44,886 bases of DNA. Origin: Promethearchaeota archaeon. GTDB lineage: Archaea; Asgardarchaeota; Lokiarchaeia; Sigyniarchaeales; SOKP01. The notes beneath the pieces are model-generated. The model ran no database searches and was not told where the DNA came from. It was given only the letters and a program-made list of their open reading frames with translations. Location: contig SHMU01000007.1 of assembly GCA_008080765.1 (NCBI GenBank), forward strand, positions 1-44,886. The letters run 5' to 3'. The position numbers were made by a program, and so were the translations under genes. Below are positions 27,583-34,626 of the stretch, one piece after another. How positions within the stretch are numbered: position 1 is the stretch's first letter; the number at the start of each line of letters is the position of its first letter.

Positions 27583-29811
27583 GTGAAAACTAAGCTTTCT
27601 AAAAAACAGATGCGAAAGAAGATTTTTAAAAAATCATTTGATCTTTTTGGGGATTTAATATTCCTTTTAAATGTGCCGGATGGAATATTTTTAGATTATA
27701 TTGGTGAGAAAAAGTACCTTGCCTTGCCCCCCAAACAATTTTTAGGAAAGAGAGTGGATGAAGTGTTTCCTCCTCAAGAATCTGAAACTCTTTTAAGCGC
27801 AATGAATCTTGCTGTCAAATCTAACACTCTCGTAAAAGTGGATCTCTCTTTAATAATTGGAGACTCTCTCAAACATTTTGCTCTTACCTTTATGTTATAT
27901 GATGAAGAGACTGTGGTTGTGTTTGCGCGCGACAATACAGAATTAAAAAACTCTGAATCTGTAGCAGAAATGGAGAGAAAAAATATACTGAATATATTAG
28001 AATCGACTGAAGACGGGCTCTATATCATTGATGAAAACCATGACATTGTATATTGTAATCCAACTATTGAAAAAGATTTTGGAAAGAATTTGGGACAAAA
28101 ATGCTATACGTATTTATTGGGGAGAACTATTCCTTGCGAACATTGCTTTTTTGAGCAAATCAAAAAAGTCAGCTCTGTAAAGCGAAAGTATTATAGTCCC
28201 ATTACCAAGAAAATATATGAAGTGGTATCTACTCCATATTATAGCGCCAAAAAAAACCTCTTAAAATTATCCATTTTAAGAGACATCACCGAAAAAGAAA
28301 AAGCCAAAAAAGCATTGGAAGAATCGGAAAAAAAATACAAGAAATTAAGTAGGGAATTAGAACTTATTTTGGATAACATTCCGGAACCAATCAATTACAA
28401 GGATATTCACAATAATTTCGTGAAAGTTAATAAGTATTATGCCAAGCTTGTAGGAATGGATAAGCATGAAATTGAAAATAAAAATGCTTTAGAGATATAT
28501 CCCAAAAAGCTTGTACAGCAATATTGGAAAATTGACAAACAAGTTATCGAGAAAAAGCGCCCTATAATCGACCTGGAAGAACAATGGGATACTAAATTAG
28601 GAAAACGGTGGGTGCTCTCAAGTAAGATTCCCATTTTTGATGATGAGGGAGAAGTAAGCCGAATTTTAGGAATTGCAAAAGATATTACAGAAAGAAAAAT
28701 AGCAGAAACAAAACTGCGAGAATCCGAGGAAATGTTCAGAACAATCGCCGAAAATTCTGTTATGGGAATTGGAATTATTCAAAAAAATCAGGTTAAGTAT
28801 ATCAATAAAACTGTAACTAATATACTGGGATATTCTGAAGAGGAAGTTAAAACTTGGACGTTAGAAGATATGAAAAATGTTATTCATCCCGAAGATCAAA
28901 AAATCATCCTTGATAACCTTACAAGAAAACAGAAAGGAGAAAAGAACTTACCGGTAAACTATCGCTATAGAATCTTTAGAAAAAATGGTTCAATATGTTG
29001 GATAGATAATTATTCTACTCCTATTATATATAACGACCATCCCGCTGATTTAATTACCGTAATAGATATAACGGAAAATATTAGAGCTCAGCAAGAATTA
29101 ATTAAATTAAATACTCTTCGCTCGGAATTGTTAAGCAGAACTTCTCATGAATTAAAAACACCTTTATCAGTAATAAAAGGATATGCAGAGCTTTTAAAAC
29201 ATTTGGAAAGTCTTCAATCAGATGAGGAAGCATTGGAAACGCTTGAAATTATCGATAAAGGTATAAATAATCTTGAAATGTTAATCGAAAACATCCTTCA
29301 AGCATCTCGAGCTAAAGCTAAACAATTTGAGATTGAAAAAAAAACCTATAATTTATCAGAATTGATCCATCACTCTGTCAATGAGATGGAAGGACTTCTT
29401 AATTTAAGAGAGCATGATCTTACTTTGCATATTGAGGAAAATATTACCTTTAGATTCGATTGGAAAGCAATCTCTCAGGTTTTAAGAAATCTGATTAGTA
29501 ATGCGATTAAGTATACTCCTTCTCACGGAAATATTGAGATTCATACTGAGAAAATAAAAAATGAAGTTATTGTTTCCGTCAAGGACAATGGGGTGGGATT
29601 TGAGAGAGAAGAAACTCAATTTTTATTCACCGAATTCGGTAAGATTGAACGATATGGGAAAGATATGGATGTTATTCCCGGAGGATCAGGCTTAGGATTG
29701 TTCATCTCGAAATATATTGTTGAACTTCACGGAGGAAAAATCTGGATGGAATCTAAGGGGAGAAATAAGGGATCCATGTTTTATTTTTCGCTTCCAATGT
29801 CATCCTTTTAA
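27583..29811 (+). CDS. Multi-PAS sensor histidine kinase
   Basis: A 742-residue cytosolic kinase with a GTG start. There is a weak PAS at residues 10-110, then a PAS at about 125-235 with a Cys-rich insert (GQKCYTYLLGRTIPCEHCFF), a PAS with C-terminal PAC at 255-375 (ILGIAKDITERK) and another PAS/PAC at 380-500 (YINKTVTNILGYSEEEV; LITVIDITE). The HisKA helix pair has the phospho-acceptor His in SHELKTPLSVIKGYAELL (near 520), followed by HATPase with N box NLISNAIKYTP, G1 DNGVGF and G2 GGSGLGLFISKYI. No membrane segments are seen, so it senses an internal signal, perhaps redox or a ligand. No response regulator is adjacent, which is common for archaeal kinases. Confidence 0.95.
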   Translation: MKTKLSKKQMRKKIFKKSFDLFGDLIFLLNVPDGIFLDYIGEKKYLALPPKQFLGKRVDEVFPPQESETLLSAMNLAVKSNTLVKVDLSLIIGDSLKHFALTFMLYDEETVVVFARDNTELKNSESVAEMERKNILNILESTEDGLYIIDENHDIVYCNPTIEKDFGKNLGQKCYTYLLGRTIPCEHCFFEQIKKVSSVKRKYYSPITKKIYEVVSTPYYSAKKNLLKLSILRDITEKEKAKKALEESEKKYKKLSRELELILDNIPEPINYKDIHNNFVKVNKYYAKLVGMDKHEIENKNALEIYPKKLVQQYWKIDKQVIEKKRPIIDLEEQWDTKLGKRWVLSSKIPIFDDEGEVSRILGIAKDITERKIAETKLRESEEMFRTIAENSVMGIGIIQKNQVKYINKTVTNILGYSEEEVKTWTLEDMKNVIHPEDQKIILDNLTRKQKGEKNLPVNYRYRIFRKNGSICWIDNYSTPIIYNDHPADLITVIDITENIRAQQELIKLNTLRSELLSRTSHELKTPLSVIKGYAELLKHLESLQSDEEALETLEIIDKGINNLEMLIENILQASRAKAKQFEIEKKTYNLSELIHHSVNEMEGLLNLREHDLTLHIEENITFRFDWKAISQVLRNLISNAIKYTPSHGNIEIHTEKIKNEVIVSVKDNGVGFEREETQFLFTEFGKIERYGKDMDVIPGGSGLGLFISKYIVELHGGKIWMESKGRNKGSMFYFSLPMSSF

Positions 29812-29975
29812 ATTCTTACCATCTTTTTTTCTAATAATCATGGTACTTTTTAACCTTATCAATAAATATGGAAAAATAAGATTTAGAAACAAACAAACCA
29901 AAAAAAGAAACAAAATAAAGGAAAGAAAGTGATTTTAATTCCTCTAATTACTTGCTATCCTATTGGAAAATATCA

Positions 29976-30779
29976 TTATGTAGATGGCTTTTCTTTGGTT
30001 TTCTTATTCCACTTCCATGCATAGTCAATAACATGTTGAGGGCAGGCCATTATACAATTACCACACAAAATACAATCTGGATCGTACATATCTCCCGATT
30101 GCACTAAATCCATTACCTCAAGGCTCATTGCACATGCGTGAGAGCATTGCTTGCATTTTGTACATTTTTCCACATCGGCTTCTAAATGCAGTGAAGGATA
30201 TTTTAAGGCATTTTTTATCTTTGATCCAATGATACCTAATACCGCCATAGGACATGCATAATTGCAAAATGACCGAGATCCTCCCACTAATGTAAAGAGC
30301 AATATCACGCTAGCAATAATCCCAAAATAAAACACCAATTGCCCCAACGCACTTATGTCAAACGAAAATAGACCTGAAATATCCGTAGATGGACTTGGAT
30401 AGAAAAGATTTAATCCCTCTGGGTATCCCACAGCTAATATTGGTCCAAGTGCAACAAAGACAATCCATACTGCAAATACTCCATATTTAATTTTGCGAAA
30501 CTTGTATTTTCTCTCAGAATGTAATTTTTTTGAAACCATTTCCCCAAGGACCTCTTGTCCGGCACCCCACTGACATCCATAGGCGCAATAGGCTCGTCCC
30601 AGAAATAATGAGGACGCAAACCATACCGAAAAAACCACAAGGCTCATGGTAATATAGCCTTCAAATCCCCCTTGAATAATCAAATAAGGGCTCATCCAAT
30701 TGAATGTGATGGGCAGAAAAATCATCCAGAGGAAGATCAATACTTTTCGAAACTTATATAACCTTTTATATGTTCCCAT
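29976..30779 (-). CDS. NapH/CcoG-like membrane 4Fe-4S protein
   Basis: A 267-residue polytopic membrane protein with four to five hydrophobic segments and two types of Cys motif. Membrane-proximal ones are CAYGCQWGAG (near 62-70) and CNYACPM (near 170-178), as in NapH, NosR and FixG/CcoG-type proteins. Two C-terminal ferredoxin clusters follow: CTKCKQCSHAC (near 205-215) and CILCGNCIMACP (near 235-247). It should pass electrons between a membrane quinol or soluble donor and a redox partner. It starts 2 bp after the stop of the TetR gene, so both are one operon and the TetR protein probably controls it. The partner enzyme is not in the window. Confidence 0.9.
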   Translation of the reverse strand: MGTYKRLYKFRKVLIFLWMIFLPITFNWMSPYLIIQGGFEGYITMSLVVFSVWFASSLFLGRAYCAYGCQWGAGQEVLGEMVSKKLHSERKYKFRKIKYGVFAVWIVFVALGPILAVGYPEGLNLFYPSPSTDISGLFSFDISALGQLVFYFGIIASVILLFTLVGGSRSFCNYACPMAVLGIIGSKIKNALKYPSLHLEADVEKCTKCKQCSHACAMSLEVMDLVQSGDMYDPDCILCGNCIMACPQHVIDYAWKWNKKTKEKPST

Positions 30780-30781
30780 TT

Positions 30782-31474
30782 TTATACCTCTTTATTAGTA
30801 TCTTTTGGTTTTAACCCTTCTCCAATGATATGAAAAGTAAAATCAATTACATCATCCGCTTTAAAGTCTAATTGCTCGAATAGACTATTATTGTGCATCA
30901 GTTCTTTTATTAATCCTGTAGAAACCATAGAAAGTGTAATTCCAATCAAAAAGGGATTAATATCCTCCCGAATCTTTTTTTCTTCAATTGCCCTTGAAAT
31001 TGCTCCGACGAACAATGTTTTATAATTTTGCCCTTGCTTGATATATTCTCTTTCTACTTTCGTTAAATCTTTCTTTGCTTTTATGGCTAAATCGGGGTAT
31101 TTGATTGAAATATCGTGAAAAATTGTAGCATATGCAGGACTCTGCTTCGTGAATTCATAGTATGCATATCCAAAAGCCATTAATTGCTTAATACCGGGTT
31201 CTTCTTTCTGAATGTATTCTTTAGAGAGAGCTATCATTCCCTCATAAGCTTTTGTTCCAATTGCCAGATATAAGTCCTTCTTTGAATCAAAATAATTATA
31301 TAACGTTCCCTTGCTAAATTCTGCTTTTCTCGCAATTTCTTTCATTGTTGTATCATCATATCCTTGCTCGAGAAAAAGTTTTTCAGCAGCAGTTAGAATT
31401 TCGATTCTATGCCGTTCTCTTTCCCTTTCTTTTCGAGTCATTGTACTTATATCTGAGTTTTTCTTGGCAGACAT
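30782..31474 (-). CDS. TetR-family transcriptional regulator
   Basis: A 230-residue regulator. The N-terminal helix-turn-helix is the TetR type: ILTAAEKLFLEQGYDDTTMK, then EIARKAEFSKGTLYNYFDSKK, with the classic GTLYNYF recognition helix. The C-terminal helical domain would bind a ligand and dimerise. The gene is the first of a two-gene operon with the iron-sulfur membrane protein. In front of it lie a perfect palindrome at 31508-31524 and a related site at 31568-31583 that flank the TATA region (see that entry), which suggests autorepression. TetR with a membrane electron-transfer protein fits control by a toxic or redox-active compound. Confidence 0.95.
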   Translation of the reverse strand: MSAKKNSDISTMTRKERERERHRIEILTAAEKLFLEQGYDDTTMKEIARKAEFSKGTLYNYFDSKKDLYLAIGTKAYEGMIALSKEYIQKEEPGIKQLMAFGYAYYEFTKQSPAYATIFHDISIKYPDLAIKAKKDLTKVEREYIKQGQNYKTLFVGAISRAIEEKKIREDINPFLIGITLSMVSTGLIKELMHNNSLFEQLDFKADDVIDFTFHIIGEGLKPKDTNKEV

Positions 31475-31507
31475 TTCATATCACCATATATTGAATGTGA
31501 GTCAAAA

Positions 31508-31524
31508 AGTGACCATAGGTCACT
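31508..31524. promoter_or_regulatory. Probable TetR operator, perfect palindrome
   Basis: agtgaccataggtcact is a perfect 17-bp inverted repeat (7-bp arms, 3-bp spacer) 34 bp upstream of the TetR ATG. It lies downstream of a TATA-like tttaaatata (minus strand, about 31545-31555), near the expected transcription start, where binding would block initiation. Confidence 0.75.
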
Positions 31525-31567
31525 AAATATTATAAACTAAATATTATATTTAAACTTATGGTTAAAA

Positions 31568-31583
31568 GTTGACCAATAGTCAT
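31568..31583. promoter_or_regulatory. Second, weaker TetR operator
   Basis: gttgaccaatagtcat repeats the TGACC-N3-GGTCA design with one changed base in the right arm (AGTCA). It lies 60 bp from the first operator, centre to centre, on the far side of the TATA-like element, so two dimers could flank the promoter. Confidence 0.6.
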
Positions 31584-32029
31584 GAAAAGTTACTTAATAA
31601 AATGGACACCTCACATTAATTACCATATATATTACTAAAAATCTCACAAATCTCAGGTAAAAATTAAACTGAATGCTCAAGATCTCTGAAAGAATCTCAT
31701 TTATCTTTATCTTTATCTTTATCTTAATGGAAATATTGAACATAGGACCTTGAACATAATCACCTCTTCCCAATTATATATGAAGATTTATAGATTTCCT
31801 TAAGCCAAGGGAATCTCAGAAGGAAATCATAGGGAAAAAAAGATAACTCTAAGATTAAATCTTCAAAATATTAATAATTGAGAATCCTTTTTACCATAGT
31901 AAGCGAATTAAAAATGTTAAATCCTATCTTAAGGATAATATAATATGATATATCAAATAATTAGCATTTAATAATACAAAACGCGATTACTTTTATAATA
32001 ACCAGAGAAAAAAAGAACGCTGAAGAAGA
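31584..32029. other. Intergenic stretch with a (TTTATC)4 microsatellite
   Basis: This is about 450 bp without a gene. Four perfect TTTATC units lie at 31700-31723. I see no RNA structure, no TnpB relic and no long frame. The last 100 bp must hold the promoter of the GTPase gene; the AT-rich run ataatataatatgatatatc near 31937 is a plausible TATA region. Confidence 0.6.
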
Positions 32030-32980
32030 ATGAGTGAGGACCAAAAAGTACAGAAAATATCTATTCTGGGCTTAGACAATGCGGGAAAGAGTTCCATTGC
32101 TCTTTATTTAGATCGCAAATTCAACCTGATTAGGCAAACGCGCCCTACAAAATCGGCGGAGATCCATACCAAATTTGTGAATATTTTGGGACTTAAATTA
32201 AGCATCTGGGATTTAGGTGGACAAACAAAATATCGCCAAGAATATTTAGAGCATAAGGATTTATATTTTTCTCGAATGACGGGTTTTTTTTATGTAATAG
32301 ATATTCGGGATGAAAAGCGACATGATGTTTCCATTACTTATTTGGCTAATCTTTCAAAATTTGTACGAGAATATAACCCCGAGTTAAAAAATTTAATTGT
32401 ATTTCTCCATAAATATGATCCTGACATTCAAGGAACAGAGGAGTACTTGAATAGAATCGAAACCATAAAAGAAAAAATAAATGCCCTCTCGCTTGATTTC
32501 GACATTTCCTATTATCCAACCTCTATTTATGATGGCTCGAACATTTTGGAAGCGTTTCATTTTGCAGTCATTCGAAAAACGGGAAAAGGAATGCTTCTCG
32601 AAAATGTGCTTAAAGATTATACAAAAAAAACCTTTAGTAGCGCAGCTTTATTGTTAAGTGAAAACTATTTGTTCTTAGCAAGCCGAGTCACAAAAAGGCA
32701 ATACCTGCGGTTTTGCACGGATATCGTTCCAGATCTGTCCAAAGTGATGGATAGACTGAATCGCTGGGATATAACTACCGATGACTGCGTTATAACCATT
32801 CTCATCAACGACGAAGAAGCGGAAGAAAGAAAAAAAGGAATTATATTCATGAAACGAATCGAAATTGAAAGTTATGGCAGCGTATTTTTAATGACCTTAT
32901 GCTTAAACGAGAAAATACGTCAAAGAGCCTATGAGTTCATTCCCAACTTAGCCGAAAATATAAAAAATATTATCGAATAA
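32030..32980 (+). CDS. Rag/Gtr-like small GTPase with C-terminal extension
   Basis: A 316-residue GTPase. The G1 loop is GLDNAGKSS (14-22), switch II is WDLGGQ (60-65), and the G4 position has HKYD (127-130), where Ras proteins have NKxD; His-Lys-x-Asp is the form found in Rag/Gtr GTPases. The switch I region lacks a clear Arf-type motif. After the G domain (to about 185) is a domain of about 130 residues with alternating strands and helices (SSAALLLSENYLFLASRV; DDCVITILINDEE; SVFLMTLCLNEKIRQRAY), which fits the longin/roadblock-like C-terminus of Rag proteins. There is no lipidation signal. Rag-like GTPases are characteristic of Asgard archaea. Its partner and effector are unknown. Confidence 0.88.
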   Translation: MSEDQKVQKISILGLDNAGKSSIALYLDRKFNLIRQTRPTKSAEIHTKFVNILGLKLSIWDLGGQTKYRQEYLEHKDLYFSRMTGFFYVIDIRDEKRHDVSITYLANLSKFVREYNPELKNLIVFLHKYDPDIQGTEEYLNRIETIKEKINALSLDFDISYYPTSIYDGSNILEAFHFAVIRKTGKGMLLENVLKDYTKKTFSSAALLLSENYLFLASRVTKRQYLRFCTDIVPDLSKVMDRLNRWDITTDDCVITILINDEEAEERKKGIIFMKRIEIESYGSVFLMTLCLNEKIRQRAYEFIPNLAENIKNIIE

Positions 32981-33114
32981 TAGTTAATACAACAAATGCT
33001 AACGAATCCATATTCAAATAAGGATTAGCGAAACGTAACAATTGAGAAAAACACTCATTTTGCATTATTATAAATATCATATAATATTTTTATACTAAAA
33101 AATAGGTTCCAAAT

Positions 33115-33279
33115 ATGAAAGATAAAAAACAACATAGCGATGATTGTGGCTGTGAGCACCATGAACATTCAGATAGTCCGGCGCATCATATAGATGGAAA
33201 ATGTCCCACCGATTTACTCTTCGATAATATCATAGAAAACTTGAAAAAAGAATTTGAACAAGAATCAGATGATAAATAA
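33115..33279 (+). CDS. Cys/His-rich microprotein
   Basis: A 54-residue frame starting MKDKKQHSDDCGCEHHEHSD, followed by a DGKCPTDLLFDNIIENLKKE tail that forms an acidic amphipathic helix. Three Cys and six His lie in the first 35 residues, which suggests metal binding (zinc, copper or nickel) or a metal-chaperone role. ATG start; a TATA-like ataatatttttata lies about 25-35 bp upstream. It follows the GTPase gene by 135 bp on the same strand. Composition unlike random sequence supports coding, but no family is recognised. Confidence 0.6.
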   Translation: MKDKKQHSDDCGCEHHEHSDSPAHHIDGKCPTDLLFDNIIENLKKEFEQESDDK

Positions 33280-33733
33280 AATCAAATGCTTTTTAATTTT
33301 GTATGCTATATAATTATACTTCTACTTTATTAAAGCTATTTTAAAGCTACTTTAAAGCTATATTAGAGGATCTCAATGATTCTATCTTCAAAATCCTCAT
33401 TGTTCTAACCATTCTATCTTTATTTAAGAAAAAATTATTTTTTCTCATGACCGGGGAATATTTTCCCATTAAACCTATTACCCCATTTTACCATAAAGTT
33501 TATATATTGGTAGATCATTACTTGTTACAATGATTTCTTGCAACACTTTAAATGGAAACTTATTATCATCATCTCTGAGTAGTTTGCTCAGTTCCTAAAA
33601 GTAGCGAGAGATCGGATATTATACTTTTTTCTTTATGATGTTTCTGTTGTACTCAAAATATCTTTTCTTTTTTGTTCGTTCTCTTGCACACTAGAGAATA
33701 CTTTATCAAAGTTAAAGAAAAAAGTATATTTAT
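33280..33733. other. Intergenic stretch before the tRNA cluster
   Basis: No gene is seen. At 33331-33363 the segment taaagctattt recurs about three times (taaagctactt, taaagctatat). A good archaeal TATA-like element, aaagtttatatattgg, lies at about 33495-33510 and could drive a transcript leading into the tRNA cluster about 200 bp downstream. A small RNA could start there, but I found no convincing box C/D or H/ACA motifs. Confidence 0.45.
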
Positions 33734-33819
33734 ACGTGGGTGGCCAAGCGGCAAAGGCGGATGTCTTAAAATCATCTACTATAGGGTTCCTATCGTGAGT
33801 TCGAGTCTCACCCCACGTA
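33734..33819 (+). tRNA. tRNA-Leu(UAA)
   Basis: Acceptor ACGTGGG pairs with CCCACGT (33812-33818). The anticodon loop is CTTAAAA with anticodon TAA, there is a long variable arm (TAGG/CCTA), and the T arm is GTGAG-TTCGAGT-CTCAC. The discriminator is A and CCA is not encoded. It is the first gene of a seven-tRNA, class II-only cluster. Confidence 0.92.
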
Positions 33820-33829
33820 TTTAAACAGT

Positions 33830-33910
33830 GCAGATGTGCCCGAGTGGATAAGGGGCTGGTCTTAGGAGTCAGTGCTTAGTGCATCGTCGGTTCAAATCCG
33901 ACCATCTGTA
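33830..33910 (+). tRNA. tRNA-Leu(UAG)
   Basis: Acceptor GCAGATG pairs with CATCTGT (first pair G-U). The anticodon loop is CTTAGGA with anticodon TAG, followed by a variable arm, and the T arm is GTCGG-TTCAAAT-CCGAC. Discriminator A, no encoded CCA. It is separated from the previous tRNA by 10 bp. Confidence 0.92.
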
Positions 33911-33922
33911 CTTTTCTTTCAT

Positions 33923-34007
33923 GCGGGAATGCCCGAGCGGTCGAAAGGACTCGGTTCAAGATCGAGAGTCGTAGGACACAGCGGAAGTTCGAATCTTCCT
34001 TCCCGTA
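33923..34007 (+). tRNA. tRNA-Leu(CAA)
   Basis: Acceptor GCGGGAA pairs with TTCCCGT. The anticodon loop is TTCAAGA with anticodon CAA, there is a long variable region, and the T arm is GGAAG-TTCGAAT-CTTCC. Discriminator A. It lies 12 bp after tRNA-Leu(UAG). Confidence 0.92.
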
Positions 34008-34031
34008 TCAATATTCAACTGAATAAATCAT

Positions 34032-34123
34032 GCAGTCGTGGCAGAGTCCGGTTATAATGCAGTAGGCTTGAGACTTACCGTTGTCCCTAGCGGCAACCGA
34101 AGGTTCAAATCCTTCCGACTGCG
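34032..34123 (+). tRNA. tRNA-Ser(UGA)
   Basis: Acceptor GCAGTCG pairs with CGACTGC. The anticodon loop is CTTGAGA with anticodon TGA, the variable arm has a GTTG/CAAC stem, and the T arm is GAAGG-TTCAAAT-CCTTC. The discriminator is G, the serine type. Confidence 0.93.
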
Positions 34124-34132
34124 TCAATTAAT

Positions 34133-34269
34133 GCACTGGTGGCTGAGTGGTTTAAGGCATCGGATTGGAACTCCGATAAGTCATGTTATGGCTTCGCAGG
34201 TTCGAAAATGTTATTGAATGCGGATACATCGTCTAAACCCTAATAACATCGAAATCCCTGTCCAGTGCG
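34133..34269 (+). tRNA. tRNA-Ser(GGA) with an intron in the T loop
   Basis: Acceptor GCACTGG pairs with CCAGTGC, the anticodon arm is TCGGA-TTGGAAC-TCCGA with anticodon GGA, and there is a long variable arm. The T loop is interrupted: T stem GCAGG (34196-34200) with CCTGT (34257-34261), then a helix TTCGA/TCGAA, a 3-nt bulge AAA on the 5' side (34206-34208) and ATC on the 3' side (34254-34256), then a helix TGTTATT/AATAACA. This is a bulge-helix-bulge. Cleavage in the bulges gives a 7-nt T loop (for example TTCGAAC) and removes about 49 nt (about 34207-34255). Confidence 0.88.
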
Positions 34270-34278
34270 TTTAATTTT

Positions 34279-34369
34279 GCATGGGTCGCATAGGCAGGTC
34301 GAGTGCGGTCGGTTGCTATCCGACTGGTGGTGTGCATACCACCCGAGAGTTCAAATCTCTCCCCGTGCG
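34279..34369 (+). tRNA. tRNA-Ser(GCU)
   Basis: Acceptor GCATGGG pairs with CCCGTGC. The anticodon arm is GTCGG-TTGCTAT-CCGAC with anticodon GCT, the variable arm is long (GGTGGTGTGCATACCACC), and the T arm is GAGAG-TTCAAAT-CTCTC. Discriminator G. Confidence 0.93.
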
Positions 34370-34377
34370 TTTTCAAT

Positions 34378-34463
34378 GCTGAGGGGGAATAGTTGGTAAA
34401 TGCGCTAAATTCGAAATTTATATGTAAGAAAGGTCATTATAGGTTCAAAAACTACTCTCTGCG
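34378..34463 (+). tRNA. Degenerate tRNA-Ser(CGA), possibly a pseudogene
   Basis: Acceptor GCTGAGG pairs with TCTCTGC with a T-T mismatch. The anticodon region TAAA-TTCGAAA-TTTA keeps anticodon CGA, but the anticodon stem has only about four A-T pairs, and the T stem (ATAGG against ACTAC) pairs poorly around TTCAAAA. Length, position and discriminator G fit a serine tRNA that is decaying. A T-run (gcgttttttaa) follows immediately and probably ends the cluster transcript. Confidence 0.65.
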
Positions 34464-34626
34464 TTTTTTAACTGGGAATAATTATACTTATCGCAGCTTT
34501 ATATAAATCATAGTTTTCCTTCAGCCAAAATTACAAAACAATATTCATCAGAAATCTTATCTTAAAAGTTGTATTTCCCTTTTCATCAAAACCATTTCTT
34601 AAAATAGAAATAATTAGATTTTGTGT

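Noticed and set aside
33872-34057. 61-codon ORF inside the tRNA cluster
   Set aside because: It is fully covered by tRNA-Leu(UAG), tRNA-Leu(CAA) and the start of tRNA-Ser(UGA), and its codons reflect tRNA sequence.
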